The notes beneath the pieces are model-generated. The model had not been told where the DNA came from. It saw only the letters and a list, made by a program, of their open reading frames with translations, and did not search any database. From Brachyspira pilosicoli P43/6/78 (GTDB taxonomy: Bacteria > Spirochaetota > Brachyspiria > Brachyspirales > Brachyspiraceae), in assembly GCF_000325665.1 (NCBI RefSeq), contig NC_019908.1, positions 1,240,001-1,304,000 of the forward strand: a stretch of DNA of 64,000 nucleotides, in the 5' to 3' direction. This document shows, piece after piece, positions 33,970-43,383 of this stretch (positions within the stretch are counted from its first letter, which is position 1; each line of letters begins with the position of its first letter). The translations under genes were made by a program, and so were the position numbers.

Positions 33970-36393
33970 ATGAGAATTCCTTTGAGTTGGTTAAAAGAAT
34001 TTGTTAATTTAGATGGTTTAGAGGTGGAAGAGATTGCTAGAAACATCACTCTTTCTGGAAGCGAGATTTCTTCTATAGAGACTACCGGCGGAGATATACC
34101 TGGTGTTATAATAGGTAAAGTTTTAACTGTACACAAACACCCAGATGCTGACAAATTAAGCGTATGTAAAGTGAATGTTGGGGACGATGTACTTTCTATA
34201 GTATGCGGTGCTCCTAATGTAAGAGAAAATATATATGTTCCTGTTGCTATGATAGGAGCTAAACTTCCTAATGGACTTACTATAAAAAAAGCTTCTATAA
34301 GAGGTTTTGAAAGCAGCGGAATGCTTTGTTCTAGAACAGAATTAGGATATGAAGAAATTGAAGGCGTTTACGGTATTTGGATATTAGATGAACATATAGA
34401 CAAATTAAATATAGAAGATAAAGACAGTATTTTAGGAAACTCTCTTTCAACAATTGTAGGTTCTACAGACCATATATTTAATGTAGAAATTACAGCAAAC
34501 AGAGGTGATTTGGTTAGTATTATAGGTTTTGCTCGTGAATGTTCTTTAGTATTAGAAAAAAGAGTAAGCATACCTTCTGTAAATACATATGATTCTACAG
34601 GCGGAAATATTGATATTACAGTAGAAAATCAGGAATCTTGCTATAAATATGTTGGAAGACTTATAAACAATATAACAGTAGGACCTTCTCCAGATTGGAT
34701 GCAAAACAGACTTAAAAAATGCGGTATTAACCCTATTAATAATATAGTAGATATTACAAATTATGTTATGCTTGAATATGGTCAGCCTCTTCATGCTTAT
34801 GACTTTGATAAAGTAAAAGACGGAAAAATTATAGTAAGAAATGCCAAAAATGATGAAAAAATTACTCTTTTAGACGGCAGAGAAATTAATCTTACAGATG
34901 AAGTTTTAGTTATTGCTGACAGTGAAAAACCTATAGGTGTAGCTGGCGTTATGGGCGGAGACAGCACTAAAATAGAAGATACTACTAAAAACATATTAAT
35001 AGAAAGTGCATATTTTGACCATATTGCTGTAAAAAAATCTACTATAGCTACTAATACAAAAACTGATGCTTCATATAGATTTGAAAGAGAAATTGACCAC
35101 ACTCTTACTTTAGCAGCATTAAACAGAGCAGTAGATTTAATAGTAACATTAGATAATAATGCTAAAATAGTATCAAGAGCTAAAGAAGTAAATGTAAAAC
35201 AATTTGAAGCTACAAGAATAGTATTTGACTGCGGACTTGTAAAAAGATATTTAGGTCTTGATATGAATAAAATGCAAGTATCTTCAATATTTAAAAGATA
35301 CGGCTTTAATGCATCTGCTTTGGGTGAGAATAACTTGAAAGTAGATATACCTTTTTATAGACATGACCTTACAATAGCAGAAGACCTTATAGAAGAGATA
35401 GCACGTGTTTACGGATATAATAATCTTGATTCTAATGTGCCTCATATAAAATGCAACCCTATTAAAACAGATTATGCTGATATAAGTTTTGTTAAGCATA
35501 GAATGGCTTCTTATGGACTTTATGAAACTAAGCAGTATTCTCTTGGCGACAGCAAAATGTTTAAAAATATAGGTTTTAAAGATGAACAATTAATTAGTGT
35601 TGTAAACCCTCTAACAAGTGAAATGGACGTTTTAAGACCTACTACATTGGTTTCTCTTCTTAATAGTATTGCTTACAATCAAAATCATAGACATAAAAAT
35701 GGTGCTTTATTTGAAGTTGGAAACATATTCTATAAAGAAAATGACAAGTTTGTAGAAGAGAAGCATTTATCTGCTGTAATGTTTGGGCTTTATCAAGAAA
35801 AATTATGGAATAAAGAATCAAGAGCTTATGACTTCTTTGATATGAGCGGTGTTGTAGAAGAGCTTATTACAAAAGATTTAAATAGCACTGATTATAACCT
35901 TATACCTAAAGAACATGATTGGTTTATACCTACTATGTCTGCTGATATAGTGATATTTGGTGAAAAAATAGGTATTATTGGAAGAATCCACCCTAAAATA
36001 TTAGCTCTATTTGATATTAATACTGATGTTTATTTTACTGATATTAATATAAGATATGCTGTTGAGCTTATCAAAAAAAGAGTAAAAAAACAGCAGTTAA
36101 AAGACATAGGTAAATACCCTGCTGTATTTAGAGACTTGGCATTAGTTTGCGATAGAAATATTGAGTTTAGCAAGGTAATAAAATCTATTTCTAAGTTTAA
36201 TGATATTATACAAAATGTTGATGTGGTAGACAGATATGTTGGAGAGCAGGTAAAAGAAGGAAAACAATCTATAGCAATATCTATAACTTATTATGACCCT
36301 AATAAAACTTTGAGAGAAGAAGATATTAATGCTGTAGAGAGTTCTTTACTTGAAATGCTCAAAACAAGATTTAGTATAGAATTACGTTCATAA
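33970..36393 (+). CDS. pheT: Phenylalanine--tRNA ligase beta subunit
   Basis: 807 residues, normal length. It has an N-terminal OB-fold tRNA-binding domain (GKVLTVHKHPDADKLSVCKV near 55-75), the B3/B4 editing domain, the B5 domain, a pseudo-catalytic core, and the C-terminal anticodon-binding FDX-ACB domain opening with KYPAVFRDLALV near 717. It pairs with PheS to charge tRNA-Phe and to hydrolyse mis-charged Tyr. It lies directly downstream of pheS on the same transcript. Confidence 0.97.
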   Translation: MRIPLSWLKEFVNLDGLEVEEIARNITLSGSEISSIETTGGDIPGVIIGKVLTVHKHPDADKLSVCKVNVGDDVLSIVCGAPNVRENIYVPVAMIGAKLPNGLTIKKASIRGFESSGMLCSRTELGYEEIEGVYGIWILDEHIDKLNIEDKDSILGNSLSTIVGSTDHIFNVEITANRGDLVSIIGFARECSLVLEKRVSIPSVNTYDSTGGNIDITVENQESCYKYVGRLINNITVGPSPDWMQNRLKKCGINPINNIVDITNYVMLEYGQPLHAYDFDKVKDGKIIVRNAKNDEKITLLDGREINLTDEVLVIADSEKPIGVAGVMGGDSTKIEDTTKNILIESAYFDHIAVKKSTIATNTKTDASYRFEREIDHTLTLAALNRAVDLIVTLDNNAKIVSRAKEVNVKQFEATRIVFDCGLVKRYLGLDMNKMQVSSIFKRYGFNASALGENNLKVDIPFYRHDLTIAEDLIEEIARVYGYNNLDSNVPHIKCNPIKTDYADISFVKHRMASYGLYETKQYSLGDSKMFKNIGFKDEQLISVVNPLTSEMDVLRPTTLVSLLNSIAYNQNHRHKNGALFEVGNIFYKENDKFVEEKHLSAVMFGLYQEKLWNKESRAYDFFDMSGVVEELITKDLNSTDYNLIPKEHDWFIPTMSADIVIFGEKIGIIGRIHPKILALFDINTDVYFTDINIRYAVELIKKRVKKQQLKDIGKYPAVFRDLALVCDRNIEFSKVIKSISKFNDIIQNVDVVDRYVGEQVKEGKQSIAISITYYDPNKTLREEDINAVESSLLEMLKTRFSIELRS

Positions 36394-36413
36394 AAGTGGG
36401 GGATTTATTTACA

Positions 36414-36812
36414 ATGAAATATGATGTTATATCTTGGGAAAATATTGATGAGGCTATTGAGATTTTAGCTAAACAAATAGAAGATTCAAAAATAAAATAT
36501 GAAGTAATTTATGGACTTGCACGCGGAGGATTAGTTCCTGCTGTTATGCTTTCTCATAGATTAAAAGTGCCTATGGTTCTTAATATGGAAGAGGTGTGGA
36601 GATTAAAGGTAAAAGATAAGTCTGTTTTAATTGTAGATGATATCTCTGATACAGGTGAAACTTTAAAATATTTTGATGATCAGAAATTTGATATAGCTAC
36701 TTTATTTATTAGAGAGCATACTAGCAAAATAAGACCAAAATATATATATAGAAGTATAAATCATGATGATTGGCTATTATTTCCTTGGGAGACAAAATCA
36801 TCTAGTAAATAA
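36414..36812 (+). CDS. Xanthine/guanine-type phosphoribosyltransferase
   Basis: About 132 residues. The type I PRTase motif VLIVDDISDTGETL (near 75-88) binds PRPP. YGLARGGLVPAVMLSHRL and the C-terminal WLLFPWE are typical of Gpt-like purine salvage enzymes, which convert xanthine, guanine or hypoxanthine to nucleotides. I chose ATG 36414 because GGGGGAT sits at proper spacing; the in-frame GTG at 36396 lies before that site. It follows pheT by 20 bp and is probably the third gene of the operon. Base preference is not certain. Confidence 0.82.
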   Translation: MKYDVISWENIDEAIEILAKQIEDSKIKYEVIYGLARGGLVPAVMLSHRLKVPMVLNMEEVWRLKVKDKSVLIVDDISDTGETLKYFDDQKFDIATLFIREHTSKIRPKYIYRSINHDDWLLFPWETKSSSK

Positions 36813-36860
36813 AAATTTTATATAATATTAAATTACACTTTTATAAAAATAAAATATATT

Positions 36861-36895
36861 AAGCATTATTTAAATAATAATGCTTTATTTTTTTA
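36861..36895 (+). terminator. Terminator of the pheST-gpt-like operon
   Basis: AAGCATTATT and its exact complement AATAATGCTT around TAAAT, followed by a T-rich tail. Confidence 0.88.
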
Positions 36896-37200
36896 TTTTC
36901 GTATAATATAAATTTTATATTATAATAAGATAAATATTAATTTTGTTATTCAAATTATAAAATAAAATATTCTTATATTTTTTATTTGAAAAGTTTTTAA
37001 ATATTATATAAATTAACTGCTTATATAAAATACTATATATCCTACACCACAAATAAAAATTATTAAAAACACAAAAATCAACAACAAATAAACTAATATA
37101 TTCTATGATGCTAATAAAAAACAAAAATATTTCTAAATACTAAAAACATCATTTTTATAATAAAACATATGTAAAGATAAAATAAATAACTATTTTTTTA
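36896..37200. other. Gene-free AT-rich stretch
   Basis: Nearly pure A/T with scattered stops in all frames. I see no gene, RNA or repeat here. The promoter region of the tetR-type gene begins after it. Confidence 0.6.
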
Positions 37201-37210
37201 TTTTCGGCTA

Positions 37211-37274
37211 TTGACATTATTTTTAATTGTATTAATATTAGTTTCCGAATAAAAATGACATGTATGTCGTTTTT
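37211..37274 (+). promoter_or_regulatory. Promoter and palindromic operator of the efflux operon
   Basis: TTGACA at 37211-37216 and TAATAT at 37233-37238 are 16 bp apart. At 37251-37274, just past the expected start site, AAAAATGACAT and ATGTCGTTTTT form an 11-base imperfect palindrome (one mismatch) with the exact core GACAT-GT-ATGTC. This is the likely binding site of the TetR-type regulator encoded next. Confidence 0.72.
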
Positions 37275-37313
37275 ATTAACTATATTTAATGAGGTGAACA
37301 CAAAAAAACCAAA

Positions 37314-38024
37314 ATGCCAAAAGTAGATGAAGAATATTTTGAAAACAAGAGGAAAATAATATTAAATGCAGCTATGAGAGTTTTTCAAAGAAAACCTGCT
37401 TATAGCGTTACAATGAAAGATATTGTTAATGAGTCGGGTTTAAGTCAAGGAGGTGTTTACAAGTATTATTCAAATATAGATGAAATTGTTGTGGCTTTAC
37501 TTAATACTATTACTGTACCTGTAAAACCAAAAGAATTGTTAGATAAATATAGTAATGACCCTGAAAAGGCTATATTTGAATTATTCAATGCTTTTAGAAA
37601 GTTTTTCTTCATAACGGCAAAAGAATTTGGAAAAATAATGTTTGAATTGCAGCCTATGTTTTTCAACAATATGGAGAGATTGAAAATATTAAAAGATAAT
37701 ATCAATAAAGACATTATATTAAATTATTGGTTTGGTGAATTATTAATATTTATAGATCAAAAAATAGATGAAAAATATTTTACTCCTGTACTTAATGCAC
37801 ATGACATTTACATGCAGATGATAGTTGCCGTTGGCGGGATTGGTAATGAATTAATATTAAACAAGTATTATAACTTAGACAGAAAGCTTTATTACTATAG
37901 GGAGGAAAAAAGAAAGAATAAAAATTTAGAAGTTAATTTAGATGGTTTAATTGATACATTATATAAAACATTGCTACTTTTACTTGGAAGTAAAAATGTA
38001 TACAAATATGGTTTTAGAACTTAA
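37314..38024 (+). CDS. TetR/AcrR-family transcriptional regulator
   Basis: 236 residues. The N-terminal helix-turn-helix is clear: RKIILNAAMRVFQRK, then VTMKDIVNESGLSQGGVYKYYSN at about residues 26-48. The larger C-terminal part is the ligand-binding helical domain. It is the first gene of an operon with a TolC-like channel (25 bp after) and an RND pump, so it very probably represses the pump and responds to its substrates. A palindrome lies between its promoter and start. The ribosome-binding site GAGGTG is 17 bases before the ATG, rather distant. Confidence 0.9.
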   Translation: MPKVDEEYFENKRKIILNAAMRVFQRKPAYSVTMKDIVNESGLSQGGVYKYYSNIDEIVVALLNTITVPVKPKELLDKYSNDPEKAIFELFNAFRKFFFITAKEFGKIMFELQPMFFNNMERLKILKDNINKDIILNYWFGELLIFIDQKIDEKYFTPVLNAHDIYMQMIVAVGGIGNELILNKYYNLDRKLYYYREEKRKNKNLEVNLDGLIDTLYKTLLLLLGSKNVYKYGFRT

Positions 38025-38049
38025 GTTTTGATTATTTAAAGGAGCATAA

Positions 38050-39504
38050 ATGAGAAAAAACATTATTGTGTTATTATCAATATTTTTTAGTATAAACTTG
38101 GTATACGCTCAAACTACTAATACATTAAGTTACGCTCAATATATGGAAAATATTAGAGATTTAATACCTGAACTAAAAATAAATGCCGTAACAGAAACAA
38201 ATGCTGAAATGAATTTACTTAGTGCAAAATCAAGCGGCGATGTTAACCTATCTGCACAACTTGGAGCAGTTGGTAAATATGGAAGCTTATCATCAGGATA
38301 TACCGACCCAACTTTAAATCCTTCTATTGGTGCTACAGGCATTCAAGCTGGAATTGGACTTGGAAGTTTAATACCATATACAGGCACAAAATGGTCTGTT
38401 AATTTAACACACAACTCTTTTCTCACAGGAGATTTAGTTTCACCTGATGGTACAAAAACAAAGTTTCAAAATTATCAGCCATCATTAACATTAGAAGTAA
38501 CTCAGCCTCTTTTAAGAAACTTCTTTGGGGCATTAGATAGATACCCAATAAAAGATGCTGAATATGCATTAAATATAGCAAAACTTCAAAGAAAATTAGA
38601 TGATGCTAGTGTTTTAGTAGCTTATCAAAAATTGTATTATCAATGGATAATGTATGAAAAGCTATTGGAATATTATAGAAACATGTACATTACAGCAAAA
38701 AGATTTGAAAACCAAATGAGAGACAGATACAATAATGGACTTATAGATAATGACTCTTATCAAAATGCTAGAACACAAACTTTAGTTTATAGCGACTATT
38801 ATGCACAAAATAAAATCGCTTTAGACACATTGCTCACAACTATAAGTTTCTTCTTCCCTGTAACTAATCTTAAACCAGACCACACAACTTGGGATTCTTA
38901 TTTGGATTTGGGAAGCAATATGACTATGGAGGCTGTTGCTTTTGCTGATAGCGTTAATGGACAGATTGCATATCAATCAAAGATTAGAGCAGAATATGCT
39001 TTATCTGCAATGAAAAATGGTACATTACCTAATTTAGATATAGTAGGAAGCGTGAGTTTAAATGGAGTAAGCCCTAATACTTCTGGTTATTTTAATTCAT
39101 TTGGAAGTATGACTAATGTTGACTTTTTTGCAGGAGTACAATTCTCCTACCCTCTTGGTAACAGAGCTAATGAAGCACAATACAAAATGGCTGAAAACTC
39201 ATTATACGGAATAATAGCTCAATATGATATGCTTGAAAAAGATTATAACACACAGCTTCAAGGATATATTTATAAATTTGAAACATATAAAAATTTAATG
39301 AACAGTAAAAGAACACAAATAAGAGCAATAAACTCAAGAATAGCAACTCAGCTTCAAAAACTTGACCAAGGACGTTTAGAAATAGATGATTTACTTACTT
39401 CAAGATTAGACTTAGTAGCAACGCAAACAGAACTCTTAAACTTACAATATGAGTTTATTACAACAATATTTGATTATAGAGCATTACTTGCTATGGACTA
39501 CTAA
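38050..39504 (+). CDS. TolC-like outer membrane efflux protein
   Basis: 484 residues. It has a signal peptide with cleavage near YAQ (about residue 20). Two long helical halves typical of outer membrane efflux proteins follow, with LEVTQPLLRNFFG near 148-160 and LDQGRLEIDDLLTSRLDLVATQTELLN near the end. It should form a trimeric channel in the outer membrane. AGGAGC lies before the ATG. The RND pump gene begins 56 bp downstream. The usual adaptor gene is absent from between or around them. Confidence 0.9.
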   Translation: MRKNIIVLLSIFFSINLVYAQTTNTLSYAQYMENIRDLIPELKINAVTETNAEMNLLSAKSSGDVNLSAQLGAVGKYGSLSSGYTDPTLNPSIGATGIQAGIGLGSLIPYTGTKWSVNLTHNSFLTGDLVSPDGTKTKFQNYQPSLTLEVTQPLLRNFFGALDRYPIKDAEYALNIAKLQRKLDDASVLVAYQKLYYQWIMYEKLLEYYRNMYITAKRFENQMRDRYNNGLIDNDSYQNARTQTLVYSDYYAQNKIALDTLLTTISFFFPVTNLKPDHTTWDSYLDLGSNMTMEAVAFADSVNGQIAYQSKIRAEYALSAMKNGTLPNLDIVGSVSLNGVSPNTSGYFNSFGSMTNVDFFAGVQFSYPLGNRANEAQYKMAENSLYGIIAQYDMLEKDYNTQLQGYIYKFETYKNLMNSKRTQIRAINSRIATQLQKLDQGRLEIDDLLTSRLDLVATQTELLNLQYEFITTIFDYRALLAMDY

Positions 39505-39560
39505 TAAAAGTATTTTAATGAAAAACAATAGAAGTTAATATCAAGGAGAGTGACTAATAT

Positions 39561-42500
39561 ATGGAAAGAATTATAGTATTTTTTGCCAAGAAAACTATGC
39601 TTGTTAATATAATAGTAATTGCAATATTATCTGTTGGAGGATATTACTACTTCAATTTACAAAAAGAATCCATTCCATCTACAGATTTAGATATGATGTT
39701 AGTATCGGTAATATATCCAGGTGCTACTCCGCTTGACGTAGAGCAAAATGCTGTTATACCAATAGAAGAACAGTTACAGGGTATATCTGGTATAGATGAA
39801 TACAATACAACCATTATTGAAAATGCAGCGATTATTATAGTAAAGCTAGATGAAACTATACCAAACAGACAGCCAATAAAAGATGAAATATTCAGACAAA
39901 TGCAAAACGTTCCTGACTTATCTACAGATGTAGAAGAAGTTACAACTTATGACTTAAACCCTAATAAGATGTCTATATACACATTAGCTGTACACTTTAA
40001 AGAGGGAATGGAAGGCAATGAGAGAGAATTATTTGATGTAAGCCAAAGACTAGAAAATGAGCTTGTAAGACTTGATGGTGTGTCTGAGGTAAGAATAAAC
40101 GGAAGAACTGACCCTGAAGTTAAAGTATATGTAGACCCTGTAAAAATGCAGGAAAATTATATATCTTTAAGCGATGTAGTTAATGCTCTTAGCATAAGAA
40201 ACGTAAGAGCTACTGGCGGTGATATGGAATCTGCTGGTAAAGAACAAACTGTTGTTACTTTCGGTGAATTTCAAACTCCAACAGAAGCAAGCAATGTTAT
40301 AATACGTTCTACATTTAATGGTCAAAGAGTAAGAGTAAATGATATAGCTCGTATAGAAGAAGGCTTCGAAGAAAAAACTACTTTGATGAGAGTAAATAGA
40401 GCTTCTGGTTATTCTTTAGATATAGTTAAAAACGAAAATGCTGATATTCTTAAAACTATTGAAACTGTAAACAAATATTTAAAAGAAAATGCTGATTTAA
40501 TACCAGATAATATTCAAGTATCTGTAATGGGCGATAAATCAAGAACTATAAATTCACTTTTAAGTATTGTAACTTCAAACCTTATTCAAGGATTTATAAT
40601 CATATTTATAACTTTGATTATATTCTTAGATTTCAAGAGTGCGATGTTTACAAGCTTGGGTATGTTAATAACGATGTTTGCTTGTTTTATATACATGCAA
40701 GTAACAGGAATTACATTTAATACTATGTCATTAGCTGCTATTATTACTGTACTTGGTATGATAGTAGATAACTCAATAGTAGTATCAGAAAATATATTTA
40801 ACTTTAAGCAGGCTGGTTATAAAGGACTTGAAGCTACAAGACTTGCTGTAAGCGATGTTGTAATGCCGATGCTTGCTTCAACACTTACAACTGTTGCAGC
40901 ATTCTTCCCTATGCTTACAATAAGCGGTATAATGGGTAAAATATTAAATATATTCCCAAAAATAGTAATATTTACTCTTGTTGTTAGTATGCTTCAGGCT
41001 ACTTTACTCTTACCTAACCAATTACAAGATAAAGAAGATAAATACAAATCATACAAACCTAAAAAGAAAAGATTTAATTTCAAAAACCCTCTCGATTTCG
41101 ACAAAGATGCTTTATTTGATAAAATGAAAATACCTTTCGGTGCTGCATTAGAAAAACTAATAAAAGTAAGATATATAGTAATAGGTTTCTTTGTAGTTAT
41201 GTTTATAGCTTCTATATTCTTAGCACAAAACAGCTTCAAAAACTTCGTACTTATTTATGATACTAGTGCTGACACTATAGTAATTAACATAGAAATGCCT
41301 ACTGGTACTACAAAAGAAGTTACAACAGAAAGCATAGCTAAAATAGAAGATGCTGTATCAAGGGTAGTAAAACCAGAAGAGCTTGTTGCTTTATACTCTC
41401 TTGTTGGTAAGCAAGTTGACCAAGAGGTTGTTTCTGAAGAGAAAGGAAGTTTAGCTGGTATTATGGTTTATTTAGTTCCTGCTGCAGAAAGAGATAGAAC
41501 TGCTGATGAGCTTGTTGCTTTAATAAATCAGGAAATAGATAAGACAGATATAAGACAAACTGTTCCTGTATTTACTATGAATACAAAAGGAAGTGTTGAC
41601 CCTGGAGACCCTGTAGACATTAGGATAGTAGGTAATGATACTGAGCTTGCTAAAAAGGCTAAAGAAGATATAAAATCATATTTAGCTACTATACCTGGTG
41701 TTATAGATATTGATGATGATGATAAAGTTGGTAAAGAAGAATTGAGAGTTATGTTTGATTATGACAAGATAGCTGAACTTGGTGTAAATGTTGCCGGTGT
41801 TGCTAATGAAGTGAGAACTGCATATTATGGTACTGAAGCTACATACATACAAGAGCTTGAAAATAAATTAAACTTTAGAGTACAATTTGATGATAAATAT
41901 ACTTATGATACAAAATATCTAGAAAACTTATTAATACCAAACTCTACTGGAAGATTAATTTATCTTAAAAACTTAGCTACTATAGAAAAAGCAGACGGAC
42001 TTGCTACTTTGAAACACTATAACGGTGAAAGAACTATAACAATTACAGCTGGTATAGAATATGGTAAAAATACTTCTCAGCAGGTTATGAATGCTGTTAG
42101 AGAAAAATATAAAGATTTCTCAAAAAACTATAGAGGATTAAAATTAGAGTTTGGCGGTGAGGCTAAAGAAACTGTAAAAGCATTAAAACAGTTAGCTTTC
42201 AGTTTTGCTATGGCATTTATATTTGTATATATTGTATTACTACTTCAGTTAAACAGATTTATACAGCCTATCATGATAATGATAATTATTCCATTTGGTT
42301 TGATTGGTGTACTTCTTGGATTTGCTATTCACAAAATGCCTTTATCATTCATGGGTGTTGTAGGTATTATTGGTTTGGCTGGTGTTGTTGTAAACAATGG
42401 TATTATACTTGTTGACTTAATTAACAAAATTATTGATGAAGGTGTTGAGGGCGGTAAAAAAGGAGTTGCTAAAGCTATTGTTGAAGGAGCTAAGCAGCGT

Positions 42501-42758
42501 CTTCGTCCGGTATTTTTAACTACTGTTACTACTGTAGTTGGACTTTTACCTACTGTTTATGGTATAGGAGGAAGAGCTGATATTATTATTCCTATAGTTA
42601 TGGCATTAGCTTATGGACTTTTATTTGCTTCTCTTCTTACACTCATATTCTTGCCTTGTATGTTCATGGTAATGTTTGACTTAAGATTAATCAAGATACC
42701 TGAACCTATAAACAGAAATGAGGATATGACTACTATCATAACTAGCACAGGCAAATAA
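39561..42758 (+). CDS. RND-family efflux pump inner-membrane transporter
   Basis: 1065 residues, a full-length resistance-nodulation-division pump. One N-terminal helix is followed by a large periplasmic loop (SVIYPGATPLDVEQNAVIPIEEQL near 48-72), helices 2-6 with GMIVDNSIVVSENI (the proton-relay Asp region), a second periplasmic loop, and the second helix cluster with GIIGLAGVVVNNGIILVDL. It exports drugs, bile acids or lipids by proton antiport. AAGGAG precedes the ATG. A membrane-fusion adaptor is missing from this operon, so it must be borrowed from elsewhere or not needed. A strong terminator follows. Confidence 0.94.
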   Translation: MERIIVFFAKKTMLVNIIVIAILSVGGYYYFNLQKESIPSTDLDMMLVSVIYPGATPLDVEQNAVIPIEEQLQGISGIDEYNTTIIENAAIIIVKLDETIPNRQPIKDEIFRQMQNVPDLSTDVEEVTTYDLNPNKMSIYTLAVHFKEGMEGNERELFDVSQRLENELVRLDGVSEVRINGRTDPEVKVYVDPVKMQENYISLSDVVNALSIRNVRATGGDMESAGKEQTVVTFGEFQTPTEASNVIIRSTFNGQRVRVNDIARIEEGFEEKTTLMRVNRASGYSLDIVKNENADILKTIETVNKYLKENADLIPDNIQVSVMGDKSRTINSLLSIVTSNLIQGFIIIFITLIIFLDFKSAMFTSLGMLITMFACFIYMQVTGITFNTMSLAAIITVLGMIVDNSIVVSENIFNFKQAGYKGLEATRLAVSDVVMPMLASTLTTVAAFFPMLTISGIMGKILNIFPKIVIFTLVVSMLQATLLLPNQLQDKEDKYKSYKPKKKRFNFKNPLDFDKDALFDKMKIPFGAALEKLIKVRYIVIGFFVVMFIASIFLAQNSFKNFVLIYDTSADTIVINIEMPTGTTKEVTTESIAKIEDAVSRVVKPEELVALYSLVGKQVDQEVVSEEKGSLAGIMVYLVPAAERDRTADELVALINQEIDKTDIRQTVPVFTMNTKGSVDPGDPVDIRIVGNDTELAKKAKEDIKSYLATIPGVIDIDDDDKVGKEELRVMFDYDKIAELGVNVAGVANEVRTAYYGTEATYIQELENKLNFRVQFDDKYTYDTKYLENLLIPNSTGRLIYLKNLATIEKADGLATLKHYNGERTITITAGIEYGKNTSQQVMNAVREKYKDFSKNYRGLKLEFGGEAKETVKALKQLAFSFAMAFIFVYIVLLLQLNRFIQPIMIMIIIPFGLIGVLLGFAIHKMPLSFMGVVGIIGLAGVVVNNGIILVDLINKIIDEGVEGGKKGVAKAIVEGAKQRLRPVFLTTVTTVVGLLPTVYGIGGRADIIIPIVMALAYGLLFASLLTLIFLPCMFMVMFDLRLIKIPEPINRNEDMTTIITSTGK

Positions 42759-42783
42759 ACTTTTTCATATTTTTCTTACATTA

Positions 42784-42819
42784 AATAAGCCGTTATATTA
42801 AAATAATGGCTTATTTTTT
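42784..42819 (+). terminator. Terminator of the efflux operon
   Basis: A 13-bp stem built on AAGCCGTTAT and ATAATGGCTT (one G-U pair), followed by a T-run. Confidence 0.88.
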
Positions 42820-42841
42820 ATTTAACAGTAAATATATTATT

Positions 42842-42870
42842 TTGACAATTTATAAAATTTTATATATAAT
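42842..42870 (+). promoter_or_regulatory. Perfect consensus promoter of ispF
   Basis: TTGACA at 42842-42847 and TATAAT at 42865-42870 with 17-bp spacing, 29 bp before the start codon. Confidence 0.8.
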
Positions 42871-42899
42871 TTTATAAACATTTATTTTTAGGAAAAACA

Positions 42900-43373
42900 A
42901 TGAGAATAGGATATGGATATGATTCGCATGTATTTCAGGAGAATCGCAAATTAATTTTAGCAGGAATAGAAATACCATATCATTTAGGATTAAAAGGTCA
43001 TTCAGATGCTGATGCTGTAGTACATGCTTTAATAGATTCTATATTTGGAGCATTAGCTTTAGGAGATATAGGAAGTCATTTTCCAGATAATGATGAAAAG
43101 TATAAAGATATATCTTCTATGGAACTATTAAAACAAACAATATCTATCATGAAAGAAAAAAATTATACTCTATCAAATACTGATATTACTATAATTATAG
43201 AAAAACCTAAAATGAGAGACTTTATAGATGTAATGAGAGAAAACCTATCAAAGGCTCTTAATACTAGTATAGATAATATTTCTATTAAAGCTAAAACAAA
43301 TGAAAAAATGGACGCTGTTGGCGAAGGCAAAGCTGTAGCTGTACATTGCGTAACATTATTAGAAAAAATATAA
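42900..43373 (+). CDS. ispF: 2-C-methyl-D-erythritol 2,4-cyclodiphosphate synthase
   Basis: 157 residues, a step of the MEP route to isoprenoids. Metal ligands are in GYGYDSHVF (Asp8, His10) and GHSDADAVVHAL (the His near 42). GDIGSHFPDND follows, and TNEKMDAVGEGKAVAVHCV closes the protein. It ends 10 bp before the squalene-synthase-like gene and shares its promoter. Other MEP genes are not in the window. Confidence 0.96.
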   Translation: MRIGYGYDSHVFQENRKLILAGIEIPYHLGLKGHSDADAVVHALIDSIFGALALGDIGSHFPDNDEKYKDISSMELLKQTISIMKEKNYTLSNTDITIIIEKPKMRDFIDVMRENLSKALNTSIDNISIKAKTNEKMDAVGEGKAVAVHCVTLLEKI

Positions 43374-43383
43374 GAGAAAAAAC

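Noticed and set aside
36813-37310. Origin of replication or small RNA in the AT-rich gap
   Set aside because: No DnaA-box cluster, no neighbouring replication gene and no stable structure apart from the terminator and operator listed.
39505-39560. Adaptor gene hidden between the TolC-like and RND genes
   Set aside because: Only 56 bp are available and they hold just the ribosome-binding site of the RND gene.
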